A stretch of DNA of 64,000 nucleotides from positions 14,648,001-14,712,000 of the forward strand of contig JAWQUS010000007.1 of NCBI GenBank assembly GCA_036365455.1, given 5' to 3'. Within the stretch, counting starts at the first letter, position 1. The number at the start of each line of letters is the position of its first letter. Both the position numbers and the translations under genes were made by a program. Below, piece after piece: positions 52,990-64,000 of the stretch. Origin of the DNA: Macrosoma leucophasiata (taxonomy: Eukaryota; Arthropoda; Insecta; Lepidoptera; Hedylidae). Under the pieces are notes generated by a model, which worked only from the letters and a program-made list of their open reading frames with translations, was not told the DNA's origin and searched no databases.

Positions 52990-55370
52990 GGGTTGCACTC
53001 TCAATTATTTAAACTAGATTCTAAGACAGAAGAAGTTACCAATATTGAACATACTAATAAACCGGTATCTTCTGGCATTTGCACTTTTAATAAAGTCAAC
53101 AGTTTGGTAGTATTACACCAAAATATTCAAGGGTTGCATTCCAAGTTATTGGAATTAGAACTAGTTCTGGAGAAATTCCAGTATGACATTGTTTGTTTAA
53201 CTGAACATTGGTTAAAAGAAAACCAAATCATGATGAATTATAATAATTATTCTGTTGTTAGTTGTTACAATAGAAAAGTTATGCAACATGGTGGCACTTT
53301 AATTTTGATAAAAAACTCAATTAAATCCAGGGAACGTAAAGACATAGTTGAGTTATCGATTGAACATATTGTAGAAGTTTCTTGTGTTGAGCTGGATAAG
53401 CATATAATAGTGTGCGTTTATAGACCACCAAATTATCAGAATTTGAATGTGTTTGAGTTCACTATGGAAGATTTGTTAAAAAAACTATGTTCAGGTAGAA
53501 AGTCTGTAATTGTATGTGGTGATTTTAACATAATATTTTAGAAAATAATTCAAACAGCAATAGATTACTGAATCTATTTAAATCATTCAACTTATGCAAT
53601 GTTTTTTTTGGAACCCACCCGAGTGAGCCCAACCTCGGCAACTTGTATAGATAATATCTTTTGTGAATGTAAATATATATCTACAAATATTGTTAACTAT
53701 TTGCCATCTGATCACAGCGGCCAGACAATTACTTTTGACGTAGATAAACCTTCCAGCAAAATTGAAAAAACACATAGACCAGTAACATCTGTTAGATTGA
53801 ATAACTTCAATAATATTTTAAAAGAAAAATTATATTTTCAAAATTTTGACATAAGTAGTGCAAATGATTTTTATGCACAATTTTTTGATACTATTAATAC
53901 ACATTTTAATAATATCTTTAAAATTAGAACAAGAACCGCAAAGTGTAAATTTAGTTTTTGTGACTGGGCAACTGATGGCATTCGAAGAAGTAGGGAACGA
54001 TTATTTGAACTTTATGGTCTTAAAACTTATATGCAAAATCCAAATTTTAACAAGTATGTCGCTACATATTCAAAAGTTTTTAAAAGAGTTTGTAAAAAGG
54101 CAAAGTAAATTTATATAAGCAATAAAATAATGTAAAGTGAATAGAAAAGAACCAAATTATGATACTATTAATAAAGCCATACAGTAAGTACATAATTGGT
54201 TTACAGTAAATAATCTTGCATTAAATAGTAAAAAAACTAAATGTATTCGTTTTACTCTTCCAAATGTCAAAAGTAAAGAAGGGGAAATATTCTTCAACAA
54301 TGATAAAACACAATTAACTAGTGAAGCTGTCTTTTTGGGTATAACGCTGGATTCAAAATTGCAATGGGGTCCTCATATTAAACTGTTAGGAAAACGTCTA
54401 AGTTCTGCTGCTTATGCCGTCCGGAAGATTAGACAGTTAACGGATGTAGACACTGCGAGACTCGTTTATTTCAGCTACTTTCACAGTATTTTGTTGTGGG
54501 GTCGGGCAGCTGAAATTGATTCAATATTTATATTACAAAAGAGAGCTATTAGAGCGATATATAACGTAATAGTCGTGACTCCTTGAAAGAATTATTCAAG
54601 CAAATAAATATAATGACGGTCCCTTGCCAATATATTTATGAAAATATATTGTATGCTAGGAAAAACTTGCACTTATTTAAGAAAATTAATGATATACATA
54701 CTTATAATACCAGAAATAAAAATAAATTAGTATTTCCAAGTTTTCGCCTATCGAAAACACATAAATGTTTCTTAACATGGTGTATATACAGTTTTATAAC
54801 AAAATTCCGTCCAACATTCTTGAACTTACAGATAATAAATTCAAGTCATGTATTAAACGCACACTATGTAAAAATGCGTACTATAGACTCGATGACTATC
54901 TAAAGGATAGAGATGCCTGGACAAATGCTGGTCTAGCTCCACAAGACTAAACAATAATTTTGTGAAATGAATGTGCACTGTACTTGATATTGTAAAACTT
55001 AGTTATAAGTGTCATATTGTGAAAATAGTTTTAAGGAACATATTTTGAAAAGACCCTACTGAGTTTTGTTTTGGCAGGTTTTTTCTCAGTAATGTGGGCT
55101 TTGGAACTCTGCCAGTGAATGACAAAGAATGTCCCATATTTTTTGTTTAGTCTTATCTTGCCGTTTGTAAAAGAGAATATGGAACATTCTGTTGATACCT
55201 ATTTTTATTATTAAGTATTTTTGGACTATTATTAATTTATTTACTTTGACATATTAATCAACGTATTAGTTGTTATTCGCTTTAATTTTATATTTGTAAA
55301 TTGACGTATCACAAGCAAATTCTATTATTTCCAAGTGATTAAATGAATTTTTGAGTTTGAGTTTGAGTTT
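52990..55370 (+). mobile_element. Jockey/CR1-like LINE with the RT core deleted
   Basis: The endonuclease part at 52993-53541 reads VVLHQNIQGLHSKLLELELV, DIVCLTEHWL and VIVCGDFN. A frameshifted continuation at 53599-54108 contains NYLPSDHSGQ. After a deletion that removes the RT core, including the FADD motif, the frame resumes near 54180 with NLALNSKKTKCIRFTLP, VFLGITLDSKLQWGPHI and the C-terminal region to about 54950. The 3' UTR has TTCTCAGTAATG and GGAACTCTGCCAGTGAATGA and ends in TTTGAG repeats (55343-55370). The copy is not autonomous. Confidence 0.8.
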
Positions 55371-55744
55371 TGATAGATATTCGATGCAGCGTCGGACTGG
55401 CCATAATACCTATAGTCATTGTGGCGTTTGCCAGCTTGGCCCATCTGGTTTGGGCCTCCTACCCAGGTTGCGGGGACAAGCTTGCTCGATATCGACTACA
55501 GACCTAAGATTGTTTCTGAGTTTTTCTCCGATAGAATTTTCCCGGTGCACTCGCTTGGAGTTGTAATAATGTATAATGTAATAATTGTCTATAGGCTCGC
55601 CCCTGAAAAATGGGATGGATAAGCATATTTTTATGTATTAAGTCATATAGTCACGTGTACTCATATTGCGTATCATAATGATCTCAAGAAAATTAAATAG
55701 AAGGTATTTTAACTAAATGTTTAGTAAATCTCGATAAAAATTTA

Positions 55745-55925
55745 AATGTATATGCGTTGCCACCTCTGAGCGTAAGGTCTTATGTCTCTGAGCCGGAAAT
55801 TACGGGACCGTACATTACCACCTGACCGGAATACGATAGCGTTGAACAAGCGCAACGTAAACTAGGTATTGCGGTGGTTCCTGCGCTTTCAAGCTCCACC
55901 ACTAGAGCTTTACTACAATTAAAAA
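55745..55925 (-). mobile_element. Partial SINE copy
   Basis: GCGTTGCCACCTCTGAG through TTACGGGACCGTACATTACC to CTCCACCACTAGAGC matches the internal and terminal parts of the poly(A) SINE family. The poly(A) half is missing. Confidence 0.6.
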
Positions 55926-56184
55926 TATACCTGTATGGAGGAGACTGTATGGAGAAACGGAAATTGCACGTAGCTCAATACGTTCTTGGTAAGTTTCTAA
56001 TATGGTGGAAATGTCTTCTCAACAGTCTTTCTGGGGATATTGAAAAATATATCTCTTAAATCTATTTGGTGCAAGTGCTTTTCCAGAAAACCCTGACTAA
56101 CTACTGCAACTAGATTTCGAGGCATCGTCACAAAGTATCTTAAGCTGAGTGTGAGCCAAGAAATGTTACAAGTAATGTAACGTC

Positions 56185-56486
56185 TTATGGTGAGATTCAC
56201 AGACCGCACTACGACTTTACTTTCAAGCAAAGTATGCTTCGTACTGTCAAATCCCATACTGTACTGATAGTTCTAAGCATACTTTGCTCAAAGTAAAGTC
56301 GTAGTGTGGACTGTGAATCTCACCCTTAGAATATGGATGTAAACGTACTTTGCTAAAAGTAAAGTCGTAGTGCGGTCTGTGAATCTCACCCTTAGAACTG
56401 GCAAAACCCATACTGTACAGAGAGTTTTAAGCATACTTTGCTCAAAGTAAAGTCGTAGTGCGGTCTGTAGATAAATCTCGCACTTA
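56185..56486. mobile_element. Cluster of foldback MITE arms
   Basis: Four arms related to the MITE at 8091-8233 lie here in a row. CACAGACCGCACTACGACTT is followed by inverted arms ending GTCGTAGTGTGGACTGTGAA and by two further GTCGTAGTGCGGTCTGT arms. This suggests nested or tandemly duplicated copies. Confidence 0.8.
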
Positions 56487-59039
56487 CCTACCTACCTACT
56501 CTCCTCTGCGTTCCGCAGTCGGGTAAAAAGTGGTTCCATTGTTAAATACTTCTCTGTAAATAGTTCTCGTATTTATGTTAGTTCTCTGTAACCATAATAG
56601 ATATACAGGCAGGTACAGATATATTATTACAATCGCAATACCTACGTATCAATTTCTGTTTTCGTAATTTCCAGTAATTTCTTTTAGTTGTAAGTAGAGA
56701 GAGAGATCTTGTTACCAAACCGACTTTACGACCAAAACTATTTCGGTCTATCTGTTTATAATATTTCCACATCAATGATATTAGTATTGTTAAGCTAGTT
56801 TTTAATTCATAATTATGTGAGTGATCTAAATATTTTAGTATATGAGCCAACAAAATCAATTCATTTGCTATTCAATGTGCTATTGTAACTTATTTCTCAA
56901 CAAAAAGAATATTCTAACATTAATGTCTTTTATAGATTTTATAAATGAGATGAATATGCTGCATCGAAATATTTGTAAGAAGATGCGTGGCCTTGCGGCA
57001 ATATCCGGGTATGTTTGGTTATGTAACGGAATAAGTACCGAGGCCCAAGGCGGCACGGCGCGGTACCGACTACCGACCGCCGACCTGCCTCGTCTGCGCC
57101 TATGCCCGCGCCCCATACTTCACACAATACATGCCATATTTTTCATATACACATAACTTTTCTTTCATTTTCCATACATATTTTGTTTATTATGCTATAA
57201 CAAAAATCTGAGAAGAAAATTCTTGAGAAATATTAAACAATTTTCCTGATCCTCGCACACTTTAATATTTTGAGTTTTAGTTCATGATTTTCATTGTTAA
57301 CTGTCAGCATATTACTCTATTATCTCACGATTAAGGTACTCCTTGTCCTTGAGTTCTTCCATCGTGAGCTCAGAAGCGTAAAATGATGATACTTAGATGC
57401 AGTACGTACACAAGAAAATACCTACTACTTAAATCATCTATTCCCTCAATTTCCCCATGATGCATGCTATCGTTAGATGCCAACTTGGTCACAGCCAACG
57501 TTGACAATGAAAAATATAAAACGAGCTTTATTTAACTACCAAGGAAGTTTGTATGTTGTTATGAGCTTATATCCTTAGAAATATTAAAAATAATGTTAAG
57601 TATTTGAGCATGTACCTACACATGTTTACCCCTATCTATATACACGATTATAATTTTTGGAACTATGATGTAATCTTTTATTAACTATAGTTGGTATGTA
57701 ACTACGAATATTTAAAGTGTGTTGATATACCTATGTCTTGTATTAATGAACTCGTGAATCGCCAATTCACCTACCACATATCTACCTGTTTTAATATTAT
57801 GAATATATACATACATAAATACCTATATCTACCTAAATGTATTTTTAAGTAAACTTCTTTAGGTGCGTTAAGCATTTTTTGAGATGGGAAAAAACCATTG
57901 AACTCGCGATACCGTACAGACACCGACACGTGACCGACACCTTTGTAATACGTATAATTCAATTTACTTTACCCAAAATATGATATGGGCGTCAATTTCG
58001 AGGTTTCTTGGGGGTGTTGATAACGAAATTGATTAAATGGGTGTAAAACTCGAGGTTATTGGACAGCTGATAAATTTACAAAAATGACGTCTGTTTTCAA
58101 ATTCATGAATGAATCATGAAATTTTCACTTCAAAAATAAGTCCTAAAACAATGTTTATGATATAACTGTAGCGAGTGGCAGAAACCTTACAAACAGTTAG
58201 CGAAATTTTAAGTACACATAATGGATTACTTTTAATGATGTTAGGTAAACAATTGCCGTAGAATGCCTTGAAACTTGGTGGGTCCCATATATGGTGTACC
58301 ATACTTGCGCTAAAAGCTCGTAAATAGGTATCAAACTAAGTCATTAAAATAGAAAATAATGTATATTTGTGTTTAGCAATTATTAGGAATCTTAAAAAAC
58401 AATAAGTAATATAAAACAATAAACGTTAACCAAATAAGCAAAGGTTGGAGTGCGAAAATAATATAGGATTAATTAAATGCCCATATATATTTGATAGATC
58501 TCCATATATGTCTGTTGATTTAGGCAGTCTAGTCATTTGCACTTTCACACGCGCTGTCTTATTTGTTGCATAAGATTGTCGAAGATTTAACATTAAACTA
58601 TCGATTGCTAGTTTCGTAGCAATATGCAGTTGTTACGTGCACATACGACCCGGATACTTAACCTACTTCTGTTTCGTTACCTCCAAGCTGTTCGTCTTTT
58701 ATTATTTAATTTCTCTTTCTACTAACATCATATTAGTATCTCTTTTTATAATTAGTTTTTAATATTACCACCTGATTTACATATCCACTTGACCTTTATT
58801 TGAAGCAGGTAATTCATTATGTATACAGATTGATTTAACATATTAAATATATTTTTAATTTTGGCTGTGTGAATTTTATCTTATATTTATTTAAGAACGA
58901 CGATAAACTGTACCCTTAGAAAATACGACCTTAAAAACGTTTATTTAATTTTTTATTATATAGGTATTATGTTTAAACTTGAGAAATTAGGTAACAATAC
59001 GACTGTTACGAATGAACTGCATATAGGTAGTTCAAGCCT
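56487..59039. other. Intergenic, nothing recognised
   Basis: AT-rich sequence with no recognisable gene. About 57040-57110 is locally GC-rich (GGCACGGCGCGGTACCGAC) and may be a repeat fragment. Confidence 0.5.
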
Positions 59040-59049
59040 ACGTTCTGCA

Positions 59050-59115
59050 AGTCTTTTGTGGGCTTTGGTAATTTAGTGGTAGGTACCTTAATCGGCCGGA
59101 CTGGTTATCCTGAGG
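59050..59115 (+). repeat. Degenerate tRNA-like repeat
   Basis: GGTAATTTAGTGGTAGGTAC and GGACTGGTTATCCTGAGGTT match the tRNA-like sequence at 11675-11748, but the T arm is lost. Confidence 0.45.
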
Positions 59116-60112
59116 TTACCTACCGTTTGATCATTTGCATTTATATCGAAGTAAAATTTGAAAAAAAAATCTATTCATTTCACATCTCTGATATCATAAA
59201 AGTTTCAGTTCCTGGGGAGCAAATGACGTTCCAAAGCTTTTTTGACTTTTTATACAAAACAAATAGTGGTAGATTTTAAGTCAAAAAGGTTGGTATAATA
59301 CCCATACACCTTCATGTGGTAAGTTAATCTCAACATATCTGTAAAGATGTGCGAAACGACATCACGACGCGCGTCGAGGCAAAGGTACGACGCGACGCGC
59401 CGGCGGAGTAGGCGCGCAAGTCAAGGATCCTTCAAGATATTTCCTTTCACTTGCGACAATGCATCTATACTTATATATATTTATATAGGTACTTGTACTG
59501 TATCTGTGAGTAGATAGTACAGCAATGAGAGGTACAGCAATTCCAAGTAAAATCATAAAGGTATTCATAAGGCCAACTACTATGGTAACCAAGTAAAAAT
59601 CATTAGGTAGGTATCGTTCTACCGGTTTCTAGTCTACGGCACAATAACACTTGTTAACGATGCCAAAAAATCGTTACTAGTTCGTGAATTACTTGAATTT
59701 ACGGAAGCTTATTTAAATGTTATGCTTTGAATACTTAAACACAAAGCACTTTTTAAGTGGATTATAAGTTTAAAATTAATTAAGTCTAATTCTTTTTCAT
59801 AAGCAGTGTTTGATATTAATTTATGAAACGTCTTCACTTGATCTGTAAAACACTTTTCTAACTAGTGATCCTGCAAATTGGTGTAATGCCTACGTGTTGA
59901 TGGTAAGTGATCACAGTTGCCAATTGGCATCAGAATCTCAGTCGTCAATGCAGACATATTATTACCTACTGCCGAGGTCAAAGATGCTTGTAGTTACGTA
60001 GCCGAACTACGTATTAAGGATTAGATAATACGGTGTTGCTAACGGCCTCAAATTGACATAGCTCCTGTGGAAAAGATTATGACCCTTAAGCTCCACCTAA
60101 ACTCAAGAGCTT
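59116..60112. other. Intergenic, nothing recognised
   Basis: AT-rich. A short GC-rich patch (GACGCGCGTCG, CGACGCGACGCG) lies at 59370-59405. No gene is seen. Confidence 0.45.
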
Positions 60113-60405
60113 TTTTATGTAATGGAAGTGGTAAACAAGCATACAGTTCACATTGATGTTTGACTGCAGCCTATCGACACCCACACAAAGACCAAGGTGC
60201 GTTAGGTGGTATGCAGATGCGTTACCACTCCTGAGGCATAAGGTGTTATGCCTCTGTGCCGGAAATTACAGGGCTGTACATTACCACCAGACCGGAACAC
60301 GAAAGTAAGATTAGTAAGCTGAACACTACCATTTAGCGGCAAGTATATTAGGTAATGCGGTGGTGCCTACGCCCACAAGCTCCGTCACTGGGGCTCTACC
60401 ACCAA
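60113..60405 (-). mobile_element. SINE copy, nearly full length
   Basis: TTTTTTATGTAATGGAAGTG through CTGCAGCCTATCGACACCCA to GGGCTCTACCACCAAT, the same family as 19219-19511, in reverse orientation. Confidence 0.8.
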
Positions 60406-60544
60406 TTTAATATTTAGGAATTTTATGGTATTTTTTAACTGATGGTGCCTATCATAGTTATGAAATACCAACAAATTTATTTAAAAAATGTATTGTTTCC
60501 GCTTAAATGTGAAAACTTTATAACCATATAATAAATCTATATAC

Positions 60545-60725
60545 AACTAGCTGTGGCCCGCGGCTTCGCCCGCGTGGATGTCGTTTTATAATCCTGAATT
60601 TTCTTTGCTATAAACCTCACGGAGCCCGAAACCTTTCCAACGAATGCAAAACTGTGGAAATCGGTTCGTGCGTTCTGGAGTTATAGCGTCAGGAAGGAAA
60701 ACCCGACTTATTTTTATATAATAGA
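60545..60725 (+). repeat. CTAGCTG-ended repeat, inverted relative to 4740-4925
   Basis: ACTAGCTGTGGCCCGCGGCT through AGTTATAGCGTCAGGAAGGA to a TTTTTATATAATA end is the reverse complement of 4740-4925 with few differences. Confidence 0.75.
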
Positions 60726-61171
60726 TATACCCCTGCCGTTATGTTTCGTAGAAGTTGTTATGAAAGGCTTTAAAATTCGTCTGTTGAACGTTCATACGTA
60801 CGATTTTTCCTTGTCCAATTTAACAAATAAGGAAAACGTTTAGGTACAGTCAAAATTGACCTTGTAAATTGACCGTATATGCATACTAAAAGAATCTTTA
60901 AAATAATTTGCAAATTGCATACGTATATATTTTTTAAAGGAATTAACAATAAGATTACATCTTCTATAAAGGAACTTATGAAAATAAAATAGCAAAATGA
61001 TGTTGTAACATTTACAAAAACTCCGATAGAGCTAAATATTTGTGGAGACCATAGCTACACCAGTAGAAATAAAATGCCAAAAGTCCCCATAGCTCCGATG
61101 CGTGCTAAAAAAGTTATTCTAGGTCAAGGGTCAAAATTTTCGTTATATTTTGTTTTTCTCGAAAACGGTAT

Positions 61172-61357
61172 TTTTTTTGCGTTACCACCACTGAGACTAG
61201 TTATTGTCTCTGTGATAGTTGTTATTACAGGGCCATACATTACCATCTCACCGGAACACGATAGTGCTGAACACAACCATTAAGCGGCAGATAAATTAGA
61301 TAATGTGGTGATGCCTATGCCCTCGAGCTCCTGCACTGGAACTCTACCACCAGTAAA
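61172..61357 (-). mobile_element. Partial SINE copy
   Basis: GCGTTACCACCACTGAGAC through GGGCCATACATTACCATCTC to CTCTACCACCAGTAAAA. It ends in the family's ACTGGTGGTAG terminus but lacks the poly(A) half. Confidence 0.65.
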
Positions 61358-61429
61358 ATTGATTGACACTGTAATTCTGATATCTGTTATTTTTTAAACT
61401 GAGTCATACTCTTAAAATTCAGTTTCAAC

Positions 61430-61745
61430 AGTCATGTCTTCTTCGATTTCTTCCTCTTCTTCTTCTTGAATATTCATAAATTGGTCAACTGACGATGAAT
61501 CAGCTGTTTCTTCACTAATATCACATTAATCTTCGTTTCTTGGTTTTCAATTGAACATTCGAGCAAGACTGGCCTTGACAATTATTGCATGCTCTTCTAC
61601 AGCTACATTTAGCACCGCAACCTTTTGCAAAAAATAGTATTAGAAGTTTATCTGGAGAAGGTGGCAGTATAGTTTGAATCGATTCCAAAGTTTTAATAGC
61701 TCAAACAGAGTAACTCATTATAGTAGATACGTATGGCATGTCGAA
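61430..61745 (-). pseudogene. Decayed second copy of the TGCDTTSAF/Cys-rich protein C-terminus
   Basis: The - strand reads TLESIQTILPPSPDKLL, then AKGCGAKCSCRRACNNCQGQ and SCSN, and an acidic Glu-rich tail, parallel to the end of the frame at 19784-20419. Part of the Cys cluster is deleted and the frame has stops. Confidence 0.65.
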
Positions 61746-61984
61746 GTACACTTCCACACTCTAAGAGGTCTTTGCCGCTGTTGGAAAAAAGAAAATTCCT
61801 ACCAAGAGAGTTGATCGGCGCTCTTTCCTTTGAATGGCTTATGTGTAATCTCTGTCAGCTATATTCACATTCCAGCTGGTTGTCACTTTATGGGAAAAAT
61901 CAGCATATTTGATTTCCTTCTCATGCCATTAGCAGACAATCGGTGTACGCAAATCGCTTGAATAAATATATATACGCTTCTTGC

Positions 61985-62192
61985 GTTATTATTCTATCTA
62001 ATATATAAAATTCTCGTGTCACGGTGTTCGAACTTGAACTCCTCCGAAACGGCTGGACCGATTTTAACCAAATTTTGCATGCATATTCAGGAGGTCTGAG
62101 AATCGGCCAACATATATTTTTCATAACATTTTTGGACATTTTTTTTTTTTAATTTTATAGGGCGATACGAAGTTTGCCGGGACAGCTAGTTA
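61985..62192. repeat. Dispersed repeat, TCTATCTAATATATAAAATT ... CAGCTAG
   Basis: It starts near TCTATCTAATATATAAAATT, contains CTCCTCCGAAACGGCTGG and CTGAGAATCGGCCAACATAT, and ends GAAGTTTGCCGGGACAGCTAG. A relative ending GAAGTTTGCGAGGTCAGCTAG is at about 62930-63122. A TC start and a CTAG end would fit a Helitron, but I see no convincing 3' hairpin. Confidence 0.55.
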
Positions 62193-62929
62193 TATTATAT
62201 AAGTATTCGTTGTTGGTAAAAAATTAACAGAAGAGCACAATTAATGATTTAACCATTAAATTAAAGAGAAACATGCGTCACAGCGTGCTGGAATGGAGAA
62301 CGGAAGTACGTTAGTACAAAGGATATCTTTAAAATTTGACAGTCAAGTGAAATAGTAGTAACACACGTCCGGATTTGGTACGGAGCGGACAGCGAATGTT
62401 TTTGGTTTAAGAGTGGCTGTGTAATTCTTGCCCAGTGATATCACATAGGTACCAGTAGTATATACTAACACTGAGGATGAATCCAAAGTATAACATAACG
62501 TGATACACCAGATCGGCAGTGTGCACGATATAAAATAATTACGTCGACCGTGTCATTCCACACCGTAATTATGACTAAGTATCCTCCCCGTAGCATTTAT
62601 AAGTATAAAATTATATTATATGGGTAGGTACATCCGGTTTGGTCGGTTCAAATAACAGAGAGAATAACATCATTGTAACCAACAAAAAGGTATTCACTTT
62701 ATTCCAAAGATTTGAACTCACTTTTGAGCCGCAAATAGCCATGATCTCTAATCTTAAGCACACTTTGAATTGTATTCAATCAGTCTATTTAAAAAAACTT
62801 TTTTTACAACAAAAAAACTATGTACCTAGGTACTTATTAAAAAGACAATTGAACATCTATCCGCATTTGTAGATTGTGTAGGAATATTAGTTCAAAGTGT
62901 GGAATTATTGCATATCCATAGATATAAAT
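62193..62929. other. Intergenic, nothing recognised
   Basis: No gene or clear repeat end. A 77-codon + strand frame (62639-62872) has no recognisable domain. Confidence 0.45.
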
Positions 62930-63122
62930 AAAACCGATATGTATGTTTGTAAAGGCATAACTTCCAAACGACTGCACCAAATCGGATTCTAAATTCTGTT
63001 GTTTGTTCGTTATTGTCAGGATTTTTTAAACGTTTTTTTAATACAGACTGTATTAACCATATAAAAAAAACAAATAATTGAAATCTCCGATGGCGTTACG
63101 AAGTTTGCGAGGTCAGCTAGTT
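62930..63122. repeat. Dispersed repeat related to 61985-62192
   Basis: It has ACTTCCAAACGACTGCACCA in the middle and ends CGAAGTTTGCGAGGTCAGCTAG-like, matching the end of the previous family member. Confidence 0.5.
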
Positions 63123-63384
63123 AGCACTTATTTAATTAACAATCAGAAATCAAACTGCTCATAGGTATTGTAAATTTTTACATGTTTTATGTTTATCTAC
63201 TACCTTCTTATTTTACATTTGTATTTTATGATTTATAACCACTAACTAAGTATAGCCAAACTTTTTCCGGTTGAAAAACCGCCTCAGAAACCAACTACTT
63301 ATCTATACTTATAATAAAACTGTAGAAATGTGAATTCTGTACATTAAAAATATAAAAAAAATAAATACCAGGGGATGTTACTAG

Positions 63385-64000
63385 ATTGATACCGAACACA
63401 AATATGTGATTAGGAAATTTTTTGTCTGTCTGTCTGTCTGTTTGTTCAAGCATTACACAAAATCTACCGGTCCAAATCGGTCTAATTATAGTTTAACCTT
63501 TGACGCACAACACTGGGTACTTTTATCCCGAAATAAAAACGTCTGTTTGTCTGTGTGTTTGTGCACGGCTTATCCGATTTGCAGTTTCCACTTATATATT
63601 GTGGTGAGTTTCACTTAATATTTTGTGTTTGTTTCATGTCAATCGGTTCAGAAATAAAAAAGTTACGTCGATTTAAAGAATCATATCGAATATTTTAAAC
63701 TATTCTATATCTATCTTTTATCTTTTTTAGGGTTCCGTACCTAAAAGGTAAAGACGAACCGTATAACTAATTCTCCGCTGTCTGTCTGTTTGTCCGCATG
63801 TCACCAGGCTGTATATCATAAACAGTGATGGCTAGAAAGCTAAAATTTTCACCAATTATACAACATGTAAAGGGAATAATGCACACTCTTATACACCTCG
63901 ATTAGAAAATCGAGTTATAATCATAATACATGAACTGAAATTGCATGTTTAAGTTTTTAATATTTTTTATTTAAGAAACAAGTCGTCCTCAATTTGTACG
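63385..64000 (+). repeat. Dispersed repeat, intact reference copy of 650-1315 and 4926-5070
   Basis: ATTGATACCGAACACAAATA through (TCTG)n tracts to GGGTTCCGTACCTAAAAGGT is the uninterrupted, inverted form of 650-1315. The following GATTAGAAAATCGAGTTATA to the window end matches 4926-5070. It is cut by the right window edge. Confidence 0.7.

Noticed and set aside
61985..62192. Helitron assignment from the TC start and CTAG end
   Set aside because: No 3' hairpin near the end and no A/T insertion-site proof, so I left it as a dispersed repeat.

Overview
This is AT-rich nuclear DNA from an insect, almost certainly a moth or butterfly (Lepidoptera). The evidence is split genes with GT-AG introns that encode insect-type proteins, and a dense load of Lepidoptera-style repeats: poly(A) SINEs ending in a CTACCACCAGT-type motif, RTE- and Jockey/CR1-type LINE debris, piggyBac- and Tc1-like elements and many foldback MITEs. 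No bacterial genes, operons, rRNA or CRISPR arrays are present.

Four host genes can be built exon by exon with consistent splice phases. (1) MTERF3, a mitochondrial transcription termination factor family protein, has its last two coding exons on the + strand (1473-1687 and 6620-6897); its 5' part lies left of the window. (2) ERGIC3, an ER-Golgi cargo receptor subunit, is on the - strand from 28444 to 7770 in seven exons; the exon for the second membrane span is not found and probably lies left of the window. (3) ROMO1, a mitochondrial inner-membrane protein of 79 residues, is complete in two + strand exons (12864-13190) inside an ERGIC3 intron. If the ERGIC3 end is outside the window, the MTERF3 exons are also inside an ERGIC3 intron. 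(4) A group I chitin deacetylase, best called CDA2 (vermiform-like), is on the - strand from 50395 to 42469, complete, with two mutually exclusive versions of exon 3. Its NodB-type active-site motifs are strongly altered.

The rest is mainly mobile DNA, often nested so that insertion order can be read: a piggyBac derivative (15242-16721) inside an older RTE LINE; a SINE inside one arm of a long-terminal-inverted-repeat element (18919-20982) that carries a TGCDTTSAF/Cys-rich protein fragment; a 937-bp element with 8-bp target duplications (24536-25472); a nearly intact 5.4-kb Jockey-type LINE (30878-36256) with 11-bp target duplications; a Tc1/IS630-like element (38912-40676); and a deleted Jockey/CR1-like LINE (52990-55370). 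From about 55.4 kb to the right end there are only repeats and unassigned AT-rich sequence.

The most unusual points are the ERGIC3/ROMO1/MTERF3 nesting, the altered CDA2 active site combined with alternative chitin-binding exons, and the long-TIR element with its uncharacterised Cys-rich protein.
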